Source of the DNA: Strongyloides papillosus
Taxonomy: Eukaryota; Nematoda; Chromadorea; Rhabditida; Strongyloididae
Assembly (NCBI GenBank): GCA_005656395.1
Contig: SRSI01000044.1
Coordinates: 558,001-622,000, forward strand
Length of the DNA: 64,000 nt
Direction of reading: 5' to 3'
Numbering within the stretch: the first letter of the stretch is position 1; each line of letters starts with the position of its first letter. Positions 28,868 through 41,900 of the stretch are shown one piece after another. The notes under the pieces were generated by a model that was not told the origin of the DNA, made no database searches, and saw only the letters and a list, made by a program, of their open reading frames with translations. Both the position numbers and the translations under genes were made by a program.

Positions 28868-31800
28868 AAAGATATTTTTTATATAATTAATGGAGAAAGA
28901 TTTTTTCATCAATTTTCTACATTTTATGGAATCTCCTTTATGGTTATGTGTAAGCTTGTATCTCTATATTACATCTTTAAAATATCTGTTTTTTGAAAAA
29001 AGACTTTTTTGCTAATAAACAATATTTTTTAATTATCCATTTTCAAATTTATAATAAAAGTATTACTATTTATAACAGACTTTCATTATCTTAATGTCTA
29101 TTTTATTTTAACTTTTTAGTATACTATATTTTTTATAAAATAATCATCCTGTTATTTCTCCACTCACATATAGTTGCTTTAATTATACAGACAAAAAGTT
29201 GTTGTTGACAAGTAATATTGTAAAACTTTTCAATTAATATAAAAGAAAACAAAAAAGTTAAATTCTATTATTAACTATACAATTTTATGACCACGAAGGG
29301 AAATTGAGTAATACTTTTATACAAAATATTAACTAAACAAGATTATTTTCTTTATTAAATATATATCAAAAAAGGTGTATATTATCTATCTGTTAATGTG
29401 TGTTTCGCTCACCCTTTATCTCTCTCTCCTTCTCGATGACCACGAAAATAAGAGATTTTTCTTCTTTACATCTTTTTTTGAGGGATAATTTTTTAAAATC
29501 AACTTATTATTCACATATATTATTTCTTTTTGAACATAAAATTTAACTATACTGTAGGTATTGTGAGGATTTGTGACAATATTTCATATACGGACAAAAA
29601 TATGACCACACATAAATAAAATTTAATTATTATTTAATAATAAATATTATAATTATTTATCTCATTGTTACAAAAAGCGATGCACTTTTTACAATTTTGT
29701 TTACTCCTTTATTATCAAAATTATTCATAATACCAAAGCTTTATTTTGATGTTTATTTTGTCCAAAGTCATTTATCTTCTCCTGACCTAAACACATATTC
29801 ACACCTGTCTACATGAAAGTGATAAAGAAAGCTTCTGTTAATTAAATAAAAGAATTTCTCTACAATACTAAATAAAATGTTTATTCTTATGAATATTTTT
29901 TAGAATATGTAAAAATTTTAATATTTTTCTGAGATGATTTTATATATTCCATTAACCTTAAACTTTTTACGTAAATTTTTTATTAAGCACCATATTATTT
30001 TATGTCAATACACCGATGTCTATTTAAAAAAATAATCATGATTTATTACACTATAATATTTTAAACTTTTTATTCTACCAATATCTAGTAAAAAAATATA
30101 TCAATTATTCAAAAAATGTATCATACTTAAAAGAGAATTAAAAGTTATTATATACAAAAATATTTGTTTAAGTAAATAAAGTTTTTAATGATGGTAAAAA
30201 AAACTTAAATACTTAACAATAAATATTTTGAAAAATAAAATAAACTATATAGACCGATATACTTTATTGTATCTTTAATCACTTTAACTATCCTCACTCT
30301 TACCCTCAAATATGAGCTTCTTATACTTTGACAATTTTTTTATCTTAAACTTACCGTCCACAATGTCATATAGTTTTAGTTGACAACTATTTTCTTTTAT
30401 ACAAAAAAGATTAAAACTATTTTTTTAACGATTTACTCTTAACGAAATTATAGTTGTGGTCAGTTAAGTAAACTTATCTTTTTTACTCAATTTTAATTTT
30501 CTCCCTTCACTTTCATTTATTTGTTAGCCTTATATATGTTGATTGTTACAAATATAATTATATCTAACAATTATATTTGTTCTTTTAGATATTTAAAAAA
30601 ATCCCTTAGGATGTGTTTTAGATAATCAGAAAATGATACTTCAAAAAGTTATTATAAAATTCTTATTAATTAATGTTATTGTTATATTAATAATAGAGAT
30701 ACATGATCATATCAGGCAAGGTAGATCTATTATATTTATTTAACGTATCATCATCACTTTCCTTTTTTTGTTTTCACACCTCACAAGACGATAAGGTATG
30801 TTACTATCAAGGTGTTTGCAAAAATTTTTATACCCATCTTTGTGTAACTGACCACAATTCAACTATATTGGTTTTTTTTTGTTAAAATCATTAAACTTTA
30901 AATATCAAATAAAAAAAGGAAGAGTATATCATTCTGTCATTTTGAATTACATAAATCTTTATTTTGCGTGATTAAACAAATGTTAAAATATGTTTATTAA
31001 TACAAAAGCTTTATATTTGCATAAAGATATTTTTACATCCCAATTTATTTTCATATACTTTTACGTGCCTTTTTTCCATATAATCCTATCTTACTTTAAT
31101 TTTTATAAAATATTTTATAATTTTATTTAAAATAAATGTCTATTAAATTTCAAATTCAAGATAAATTAATTAAGTAATTGCAACAAAATAGAAGAAATTT
31201 GTTTTTCTTAAATTTTATATAAATATAGTATGCTTCTATGTACAAATTGGTGTTTTCCTAATTTGGAGCAAACAAAAATTACTGGAGAGGATATCAATAA
31301 TAATGAAACGTAAGTTATTTTTTATATCTTTTCTAAAAATAAAAATAATAAATCAAAATTCTATTTTTAACAATAAAAACATGTCTGAAATAGAATCTTG
31401 TATTGTATTTTGCTATAATTAAAAATATTCCTTGTCTAGTTAGAAATTTTTAAAAGGATTTTTTTTATCCCTCTATTGCATAAAACAAGTCACAATATTA
31501 AGGGGGTTTTTGATGTATTGGTTTGTAATAAGCTAACATTAACTAATCATTTTTATGTGCTTTAAATGACAATATGTATATATTTGCTTAAATATGTGTG
31601 TATAGAATATATATACTCGCAATACTATTGAAAGATTCCTCTTTGATTTTGTAGAGGTAGTAAAAAGTTTAGTCATTTCTTTTTATTGACAAAAAATAAA
31701 CTGAATAAAATCTGATAAAAATTTTATATCGGCATCACATATTCATGGAGCCTGACAGAATCTCAACACGAATAATCGCCCAATCCACGTAAATGTAGTT

Positions 31801-31963
31801 GGATGATCGTTCCTCTCCATATTTACTTGTTATTGATAGTCACTTCGTATTTTTTCATTAACCAAAATTTGTGACTTGTATTAAAAATTTATTTGCAAAT
31901 AGTAAAAAAATCACGGGTTAAGTTGTATTGTATATTTTTTGTAAAAAAGTTTTATGGATTAAG
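28868..31963. other. Intergenic region upstream of TBC1D22
   Basis: No supported gene. A 60-codon cysteine-containing frame at 30703-30885 lacks splice partners or a recognisable signal peptide. A short open stretch at about 31231-31310 ends in a good GTAAGT donor, but I found no acceptor joining it to TBC1D22. The GC-richer stretch 31730-31830 may be the TBC1D22 promoter or 5' leader. Confidence 0.5.
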
Positions 31964-33704
31964 ATGCATCGTGAATGGAGTAGAGGTTCAGCAGCTCCTG
32001 GGAGGTTAGTAATTAAATTAATCATACATCTACTATAATTTTATTATAATATCAATAATTATATGTAAAAATTAATTATATTTTTTTTTGTTAAAATATC
32101 TTTACAACTTTTTTTTTCTTTAGTGTAAAACCAATTTATGGAGCACAATATCCTCCCCTTCATAGTCAATATTCTCCAAAAAATAAAAGTACAAAAAATG
32201 AAGAGCCAATAAGTGGTTCAAAAAATGAGATTAATTTTAGAAGGTATCAAAACAGGTATGTATATAATACAACATTAAATCAATCATTACATAATATATA
32301 CATTTTTTTAATAATAATTATAGTACTTCAGATGTATGGGAGACTGACTTGTCTGATGACACAAAAAATACTCCAACTTTATCGCAAATAGATGTCTTAT
32401 CAAATACAATGCCTATTACCTTAAATAGGAATGATGTTTTGATGCCAAATTGTCATCCACAACGTATAAAAAATGCAAAAACACAAGCTATGCAACGTTT
32501 AGCAACACAAAAAGATCCATTACCTGGTACTAATAATGTTCCAACAGCAACAGGACCACTTTATCCAAGATTACCTAGTATTTCATCAAGTAATGATAAT
32601 TCATTATTAAAAAATGTTGATCAAGTAAGGTTTAATAGATTATGTAGTATGTTTGGTGTTAAGATGAATGGTGAAGTTGATCCTACAATAAAACCTGCCG
32701 AAAATATCGATATTGAACAATTACAAAAAGATTGTTGGATGGGAATTCCACACAAATTGAGACCACATGCATGGAGAATTTTGTCACGTTACGTTCCAAC
32801 ACGTCTTGATCGCAGAGAAATGACATTGAAAAAACAACGTGAAGAGTATTGGCATTTTGTGGAACAATATTTTTATACAAGATTCGACGATCAACATCAA
32901 GTAACTTTTAGACAGGTTTGTTTTTTTAATATAAAAAAATAAGATTGTTGATATTTACTTTAGATACATATTGATATTCCAAGAATGTGTCCATTAATAC
33001 CACTATTTCAACAAAAACAAGTTCAAGAAATCTTCGAACGTATCTTGTATATTTGGGCAATCCGTCACCCAGCCTCTGGATATGTTCAAGGAATTAATGA
33101 TCTTGTAACACCATTCTTCGTTGTCTTTTTAAGTGAATTTATCCCAGATGACATTGAAGTATCAACATTTGAGATATCAAAATTAACAAAACAACAAGTT
33201 GAAATAATTGAAGCTGATAGTTTTTGGTGTGTAACATATCTTTTAGAGACAATTCAGGATAACTATACCTCAGATCAACCTGGAATTCAAAGAAAAATAC
33301 TAGACTTAAAAGATTTATTAATTAAAGTTGACAATAATTTACACTGTCATTTAGAGGGCAATCAAGTTCAATACCTTCAATTTTCTTTCCGTTGGATGAA
33401 TAACCTTTTAATGAGAGAGATACCCCTCCGAGCTACAATAAGACTTTGGGATACCTATTTAAGTGAAAGAAATGGTTTTTCACACTTCCATACATATGTA
33501 TGTGCTGCCTTCCTCCGATTATGGTCAAAAGAGTTACAAAAAGAAAAAGATTTCCAAGGTATAATGTTACTTTTACAAAATCTCCCAACAAGCTGTTGGG
33601 GTGATCAACAAATTCGTGAGTTAACAGCAGATGCCTATAGCCTTATGTCTGTCTTCCATGGAGCAAAAAAACATTTAACAAGTAGTTCATCAACATCCAA
33701 ATAA
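31964..33704 (+). CDS. TBC1D22: TBC1D22-family Rab GTPase-activating protein
   Basis: join(31964..32004, 32124..32255, 32324..32915, 32964..33704), 501 residues. The N-terminus carries the family marks VYGAQ(H/Y)PP (here IYGAQYPP) and a TSDVWE segment matching TSDAWD. The TBC domain starts near residue 195 (WMGIPHKLRPHAWRIL). The arginine finger is in IDIPRM (about R262) and the glutamine finger in GYVQGINDL (about Q297), so it should be an active GAP. The C-terminal half (FRWMNNLLMRE, RLWDTYLSE, FSHFHTYVCAAF) follows mammalian TBC1D22A/B closely. TBC1D22 acts at the Golgi, where it binds ACBD3, a partner of PI4KB (known for mammals). An in-frame TAA precedes the chosen ATG. It is convergent with FIG4, 341 bp between stops; AATAAA at 33973. 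Confidence 0.93.
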
Positions 33705-34045
33705 AATTCTTGTGGATAAAAAATAAGTTTATGGATTATTGAATTATATATATAAGGGATTTAAATTATTTATGTATAATATAAAGGAAAAAAACAAAAG
33801 AAAAGTGTAAATTTTAACAATACTTTAAAGAATATTTTAAAGAAGGTGGAAAAATTTAACACTGACAAAAAAATATATTAAGAAACATTTATGTACTAGA
33901 TTGTTTATAAATTATATATCAAGCATTTTATTGTCAAAAATGAAAAAATTTATTCAAATTATTTATAAATTAAATAAAAGTTTATTGTCATCAATTTTCT
34001 TAACATAATCTTGATAAATTTTTAAGGATTCAGCTGAGAGTGGTT

Positions 34046-36644
34046 TTAAGTCAAAACAATAGTTTGACATATTCCATTTTGTGGTGTTGTCATTAGTTTG
34101 TCAAGTAGAACACATTTCTCGAGTTTCCTTAGTTGTTTAGCGTATGAAGGATTCTTTAAATGTCTCATATCTTCTGTTGATGGTTTTTCAGCTGCCAACT
34201 CATATAACTCCATAGATTCCTCATTTGGATCGTTGAGTTTAAAACCATAGGATTCAGTTGAAGACTTTAAACCAAATGACATATCAAAATTTGATTGATA
34301 TGATGACGAAGGTGTTGCACTTAATGTTTTTATTACTGGAATTGTTGGAACGGCGCTCCCAAAATCACTGTCATACATTAAATCATCAACATCCAATGAT
34401 ATTGCAGCTTCATCCTCATAATCATCATCGTCATCATCGCTATTATAACCATCTCTTTGTTTGCTTTTTGATAGTTTCCTTCTTCCCTCAGAATCGCCAC
34501 CAATTGGTGGGGCATCTGATTGTTTAAATAATTTAATAAAATATGATGAATGAAGTTGTTCTTGTTTAAGATTCTCCAAACTTTGCGTTTTCATTGATAC
34601 AGTATTTTTAAATTTATCGTTAAAAAATGTTGTCTTATCACAATTATAATAGTCATCAAATAAATCATCCAATTTTGGATTATAACAATCACCAATAGCC
34701 TTTGGTATTGTTATATCTCCAAACCAATCATAAACATCAAACATACCACCATCCATTTTATCGTTATTTGGGAAATGTAGAACAAAATCTGATGGCATAT
34801 CCCAAATCGGTGGGTAAATATTTTTCATTTCATAAGGCACATATAATCCTAAAAATAAATTAATAGAATTTTGTTTCTCATAATCACCAAATGTATTGCT
34901 ATAATATCTTGAGATTGTCTGTATAACGTCTCTACTTTTCTCCTGAAAAGCTGATATTTTTTTGTACGTCTTAATTGTGTGAACTAATTGTGAACCTGCA
35001 TATTGTAATGCCATCGTATCCCCATGTTCATCATACATCTCCTCAAAACTTTTACACAATTCACTTGAAAAAGATATAATTGGTTCGTCAATTAATCCCA
35101 TGGAGTATAACTGGCATCCTAATGCAACTTTTGCCATACCAAATTGTGCTACATTTGTTCGGTCTAGACAATCAACACAATTTGTCCTAACAACTCCATG
35201 TTGCAACATAAACATGCCATCTTCTGTAAGATGTGGTTCGAAGTTTTCTAGAAATAACTTTTTTTGACATTTAATTAAAAATGATGCTGGTTTTGTTTGA
35301 AACCACCCTTGGGCATTTAAAATACGATACCCTATTTCTTCAAGTTTGAATAAAACTGAAGGTTTTGTTTTATGATAGTGAGCTATATCAAAAGATAAGT
35401 ATGCAATTTTGTGTTTTTTAGGGAGGAATTGATTTAGATTATTGACTGTTTTAAGAAACTCTGTATGAAGAATTTTTTCTTTAGCCTTTTTAACATGTAT
35501 TTTAACAAGATTCATAACAACAATTGGATAACCATATTTTGTGACTAAATCGTGGAAGTGAAGTGCAGCCGTCTTTGAATTTGGTTCAATTATATTTAAT
35601 TGAATGGATGGTTTACCAACAACTCCACGTGTTGAGGGATCCTGTGACCATATCAATGGAACTGATGATCTCCTCTGAACGAAGGCTGAAAAATTACCGT
35701 GATAAAAGTTACTTGATGAAGTCATTTCCCATACAATTTGTTCAGTCTCAATGTTATTAGCACATTGTCCTTTATAATTACCGCCTCTTTTTAAAAATCT
35801 CGTACCAGCATATTGAGATGATCTCCTACCAATTAAGGTTATTGAAAATTTAACAAATGATGTCATATTTTTTGATAATGGCATCTCAATAACCTGATGC
35901 CCAATATATCCATGCATAATGTTAACAAGCCATTTCTCATCAACACCACTGTCTCTTAAAGGTTTTAATAAAAAATTATTCCAAAAGAATTGTGATTCTC
36001 CTTGTTTTTTATTATTATTTATAATATTTCCTTGGAGAGTTTTACTTAAATCATATGTATAGGAGAAATAGAAATTTGTTGACAGGTCAATTAATTGAAA
36101 TAATTTTAAATACCTCTGTTCATCATAATTTGTTGTTTTAGTGAAAGGTAAATATATCATTTGTGTTTCCTCAATTTTGTAAATAACGTGGTAACCAATG
36201 TAACTGACAGGTCTAGCTGCAGTGATAACAATTATATAATAACCTTCTAAAAATCTAACAGCGCCAATAATCCCATAAGATTTTCCTACAACCTCATTTA
36301 AACCTTTTCTAGAACCATTCCCAATTCCCATAAGTGATAAGCTACCCTTAACGATAACTAAAAATAAATTTTTAAATAAAATGATTTTTCTCATTACAAT
36401 TATTAAAAATAATATAATTGTCATCAATAAACATACTAGAACTTCCAGAAATTGTTGCTAATAATTCCTCAACCTCTTTTTGCGTATAATTATGATCAGG
36501 TTCACCGATAGTTAAATCATAACTATGTGTCCTATCAATCTTTAAAACAGAATACTTTTGACCTGTCTTATCTTTACCAATAAAATAAAAATTAGCTAAT
36601 GTTTCAAAAATTGATATTTTGTAAACATGATCCGAATAACTCAT
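34046..36644 (-). CDS. FIG4: FIG4 phosphoinositide 5-phosphatase (Sac domain)
   Basis: Complement of join(34046..36357, 36437..36644), 839 residues. The 79-bp intron has a GTATGT donor and TTTTTAG acceptor, phase 1. FIG4 dephosphorylates PI(3,5)P2 and scaffolds PIKfyve with VAC14 on late endosomes and lysosomes. The first exon matches the family start (YKISIFETLANFYFIG, YSVLKIDRT, YTQKEVEELL), followed by the Sac domain (FLEGYYIIVIT, YKIEETQMIYLP, DLSTNFYFSYTYDL). The catalytic CX5RT loop is intact (NCVDCLDRTN, Cys at about residue 463). C-terminal to it come the family's WF-containing segment and an acidic D/E-rich stretch (SDDDDDDYEDE). Length is a little under the ~900 residues of human FIG4. 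The ATG chosen is the first in frame. Confidence 0.95.
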
Positions 36645-37327
36645 GTTTAGGGAAATATACTTTTTTGCAGCTTCTATATTTATTATTAATTATTACTTAA
36701 AATAAATATTTAAACTATAATAAATAAAAATTTAGTCGTGATTATTAAAAAATGATAACTTCAACACATGATTGGAATAAAGAGTATCTATAGATATATT
36801 AATCCAAACTGTTAATTGCATAAATAGTGTACTCTTTATCAAAAGAGATTTTATAAATTTTTAAGAGAATGATCGGTTCATTATTATCATTCTCCCTACA
36901 ACATCTCATTTATATACGAACCTTGGTTGTTTGCGTTAAAAAATTACATCGTGCATTGTATTTTTTATGTAGTCAAATAAAAAAATAATTTATTAAAGGA
37001 TTACAGGAAAAAATAGATTCATAAATAAATATTGAAGAGATGACTTTATTGACGTCATAAAAAAATAATATGAATAATGAAATTTTGACAATTCTTTTCC
37101 TCATGTGGAATAAACTTTAATCAAATATATATTTAGAATTGATAAAATATGTTGCGCAATTGTTGCAATTAATTTTTCTTAATATTTTTTAAATTTACTT
37201 TTGTGCATTTGATTTTTGTAACTAAGATCGGGTTTCAATTTTAAAGATGCTTTAAAATATTTGAGATCATTAGTACTCAAAATTTTTGCCTTTTTGTAAT
37301 AATATACTTTCCATTTTTTTAACATAT
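36645..37327. other. Intergenic: FIG4 5' side and neuropeptide-gene 3' side
   Basis: AT-rich, 683 bp, no coding signal. A CRE-like TGACGTCA is at 37051-37058; its relevance is unknown. Confidence 0.5.
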
Positions 37328-38148
37328 TCAGTTTCCCCTAACATTCATGTATTTTATGAGAATATTAATACTGTCAATATCTTTATCATGCTTGAAAAAG
37401 GTATTACTAATATTTGCTGATTTGTTTTTACTTTTTAATTTCTTCTCACCAATTCTTCTCCTTAATGATGTTGGAATGTATTTTATTCCATATTTCTGAA
37501 CAACTGGTATTCCTTCTTTAGTTTTCTCTCCAACCATTATATAATTTTTTTTTAAACTGTTAACTTGAACATTATCTTCGTATTTTTTGAAATTACCATT
37601 CTTTAAGGATCTCTTTCCAAGGCCAATTGAACGGAAATTGTTGTCACTAAACTTCTTCTCCACATCCCCTGATTTTCTATATCTCTTTTTTATTTCATCA
37701 CTATTGACTATACTTCGTTTTCCTAATCCAATATATCTACCAGGAATGTGACTTCTTTTTCCATAATATGAATATTTTTTTGAAATTAAATTTTTTCTTA
37801 CAAAATTATCAATTTCTAATAATCTTTTCAAATCATCAAAATAAGAGTGAGTGGACGTATCTTTGTTAGAGTTGATAGCGTCATTGCTGTAGTCTAATAA
37901 TCCACGGTCAATTTTGTCATCGAATAAAATTGGTTTTCCAAAATCGTTATCCAACTTGGAGATATCATAGAATTGCATCTCATTTTTGTTGTTATTTCTA
38001 AGATTTCCATAATGATTTTGATAAATTTTACCTAAAATATATATTATTAAAAATGAAACACTCATAGTATATACTTACGTATCTCTAAAGGTTTTACAGT
38101 AGGGTTAAGAAAAAGAAAGATTAGAAAAAATATGGTGATACACTTCAT
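37328..38148 (-). CDS. Neuropeptide precursor with GLG-amide peptides
   Basis: Complement of join(37328..38031, 38079..38148), 257 residues. The 47-bp intron splits an Arg codon (GTAAGT donor, TATTTTAG acceptor). The first exon supplies a typical signal peptide (MKCITIFFLIFLFLNPTV); the long frame alone would miss it. Between dibasic sites lie peptides followed by an amidation glycine: one ending YSYYGKR, then SHIPGRYIGLGKR, then FRSIGLGKR. Processing by proprotein convertase, carboxypeptidase and the amidating enzyme would give ..YIGL-amide and ..SIGL-amide peptides. The two IGLGKR repeats distantly recall the GLG-ending nematode NLP-5-like group, but I cannot name the family. After the third KR the sequence is basic without further GKR sites. 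Secretion from neurons or endocrine cells is inferred. Confidence 0.75.
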
Positions 38149-38975
38149 TATCCTTTAATGAAAAAAAAAGATAAGTTAATAATTTAAATATCGTATCTGT
38201 AAGGGTAATGAGTTTAAAAAAATATTTACTCTTTGCTAAAAAAGTAATAACCAATCACATGAAAAATTAGCGTAAATTTTTTTCAAAGAAAATAACATGA
38301 AAAAAGGTCTAAAAAACAAAACGTAATTATTATAATGAGATCCATTGAGAGTATTTATCTAAACAATTACCTTTATATCTATTTATAGGGATTTGTTAAA
38401 AAAATATATCATAAATATTTTTTTGAGGAGTGGTACAAAAGATATTTTTCACTAATGATGTGGATTCGTAATATCACTGAACTTGTATTTTGGTATACCC
38501 TTTTTTTTAAATATATGTAGCATGAAAAGATTATCTTTAAAATATGACATTTTAAAAATAATAATAATTATATTAGTTTAAGATTGTAAATCTTATGTGA
38601 TAGTTTTATAGTTAGTTGACATTTATTTACAACTACATAGGTAACCTTTTATACTAATTACGAGATATATTTTAAAAATTTTGTTTAACATTATTATATA
38701 TAGAAATTTATTATTTAAAAAATAACGTGGGTAAAGTCTTAACAAAATACAAGATGTTAAATTTTATTATTATTATTAGTAATTATGATTCCTTGTGTTT
38801 AAAATCTCCTTACATGCCAAAAACAACAGTTGATTGTAAAAAAAGTAATAAATTAGAATTTTAAATTATTCATAGGCAACCATACACTTCATGATACTGT
38901 ATTACTTTGAAGAAAACATATTCGGTTTGAAAGTAAAAAAAACGGTAAATGAAGTTACTTGATTTTTTACTTTAA
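38149..38975. other. Intergenic between neuropeptide gene and huntingtin 3' end
   Basis: 827 bp of AT-rich DNA, presumably the neuropeptide promoter and the huntingtin 3' UTR. No coding or RNA feature recognised. Confidence 0.5.
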
Positions 38976-41900
38976 TCACAAAAATGCATGAAGTCTATTT
39001 ATATCTATAACCTCTTCACTACTCCCTTTAATAACTCTTTTCATCGAATTAATTAAAAAAGTTTTATCAATCTTAACGGCATCGAGAGCATTTAAAATTG
39101 AGGTAAAAAGGTATTTCCTGTAACCAGGTGATACATTTTGAATATCTAAGACATTCCAAAAAATTTGACTTCTCACACATTCATTTGGATTACCGGCGCA
39201 AAAAAGACACCTCATGACGTAAATAGACTTTTCAAATGAATTAATTAATTTAATCTTTGACATTGTTGAGACAACTAATAGTAAAATATTATGAGCATCA
39301 GACTTGGTGTTTTCATGATATAACCTATCAAAAAGTTTCCCAACAAGATGTAATATTACTTTCAATGATATATTATTGTCAATTGAAACAACAATTTGAT
39401 CAATTAATAAATCTAATATCATATTTTTGTCAGGTAATAACCAACTTAACTCAAAAATTCCATTTCCTAAGACTATCACATCTTCATAACTATAAATGTT
39501 ACAAATATATATTAATGTTGTTTCAATAACATTTTGAAGTTTTATAACAATTTCTGTTGTATATTGTGTACAATCTAATACTTTACAGATTGCTTTAGAA
39601 AATAATGATAAGGCACATTTTACTCTTTCAATATTCATATTTTTATCAATTTTACTTATAAATAAGTGCAAATTGTCCATTAACGCCTTAGAGAGTGAGT
39701 TATTATAAGATATTAATTGCATTGTTAATCTTGTAACCTTACAAAGCATATTACATGATATGTATTTATCATTAAAAGTATTCATAATAATTTTAACAGT
39801 ATTCTTCTCTGTTAACATTTTTGTCTCCAACCCCAAATTCTGTATTGAAAATATCATTTGAAATATCCGGTCTTGGTAAAAATCAGGTAACTTATTAAAC
39901 ATCACATTCGTGACTTCTTTATATAAATTCTCTGAGATCAACTCAATAAGTGATGCCAATTTATCAGTTGTATATGATTGACACAAAAATATCGTTCCGC
40001 TATAAATACAATATTTTGTAAATAAACACGTTGATTGAATTTCTTTTTCAACTATTGATGTTATAAAATGTATTGTTTCACTTTCACTTTGCTCTTCATC
40101 AAAAGTTTCTATACCTACTATTGAAAAATATTTTAATAAATAATAAAGTATATAACCTCCTATGGGAGTTCGTTTATATTCCTCTGTTTCAAATAATGGT
40201 TTTAATTGGATGTAAATTGAGCGATATGTGCTGACATCATCAAATAAATCCGATAATAATACTATTGATCGTGTTGTTGCTGTTAAAAGATTTAATGGCA
40301 TATTCTGGACTCCTTTAGAAAACCAGTGGGAAAAATTATCTAGTAATGCTTTTAATGATGAATTGGTGTCTAAATCATCCGTCATGTTTATCATGTAACT
40401 ACTAACACTCTTTGGGAGCATCATATTGACTTCATCATTTAAATTAATTTCATTAATTTCATTTTTAATCCCTGTTTTCTCTAGGACTTTCGTCACAACC
40501 CATATATGATATAAAGTAACTTGGCAGAGATCATATTTCTCGACATACATGTCATCATCCAGAGGATTAAATGTTTTGTTCCTTAATATATCCACAATAT
40601 AATTACATTGTTTAGAAAAAGTGTATTCCTCTTTTTCAACATTTAATATAGGTAGTCTAACAGGGTATTTACTGGATATTGTATCACCTTGCTTGGGGAA
40701 TAAGAAACTTTGTAATAAGTTATTTGTTAATGCATCAATAGCAACAGTACTAGATGCTAACTGTTCCTGAATAACTTCCTTGTCCCCCTTTTCTAATTCC
40801 TCACCACATGGTGTTGAAGATAAAACGCCAAACAAAGACATCCAAAAATCTTCAAATTGTCTTCGATCCTTCCAACCTAACCAGGAGATTCTTGAGCTAA
40901 AATCAGTAACAACATCAATACTATTTAACATATGAATACTAATAGATTTAAATAAAATTTTATCCTTTGTCAAAGTAACTTTAGGTTCGAAATTACAAAT
41001 CTGACTTGAAGTTGGAATCAATGAAAATTCATACATAACACTACACCTTAGCAAACTCTTAATTGCTTTCCTTTCAGGTTCGCTAAGTTCATTCCTCTCA
41101 TCCAATTCCTTAAAAGTATTAAAACAATTCGCCGTAATATTAAAAGCAAGTTTAACATTAACTTCAAGTTTCTTCAACTCAATATCGTCACATTCAATTA
41201 GAATATTCATTTTCGTTTTATTAACATTACTACAACCAACTTTATTGACCAACAATCCTAATGCTAAATAAGGTAAATGTTCCAATGAAAAATATGTATT
41301 CTCAAATTCATTCATCACATCTTGGGAAGCGAAAAAGAATGTTAGACTTTCAAAAAACATATCATTTAAGTAGTTTTTGCCAATAATAAATGAATGAAAA
41401 TGAGAAATTATAATTTTAATGGATTCCAAATTAAAGTACATGCATTTTTCTATTAGTAATGGATATGTGTAAATTGCACTTCCAAATGAATATAGACAAT
41501 GTATGGTGTCTGGTGTTTTTAAATCCTTTACATACACAATAAATATTCTCCAGAAATGTTCAACAAATTTTACCAACAAATTTTTAGCCTTCTCATTCCT
41601 CTCTGATTTTACTTTACTCACTAAGATATCTATTCCTGTTGTAATAAGTAGTTTAATCTTTTTTATGCTTAAATTGTTCGTAATTTGTTCGTAAAATAAA
41701 TCTATTTGTTTGGAATTTATTAAAAATAATGACATAAAAGTTGCTTCGAGCTGCTTTACAGTTAGGTTTTTGACATTTGCAAAATGAAATGCCTCTAATA
41801 AATCTTCATTCTCAAATATATATTCCTGTTCTGTGCTTTTTCTGATACTCCCTTGACAACTTAATGTCCGTTTCTTTCTTAGTATTGAGACAACTGTCTT

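Noticed and set aside
30703..30885. 60-residue cysteine-containing frame
   Set aside because: No signal peptide or acceptor upstream and no conserved cysteine pattern; the upstream frame closes at once.
31231..31310. Short open stretch (MLLCTNWCFPNLEQ..) ending in a GTAAGT donor upstream of TBC1D22
   Set aside because: No acceptor was found that would join it in frame. TBC1D22 is complete from its own ATG at 31964, which has an in-frame stop before it.
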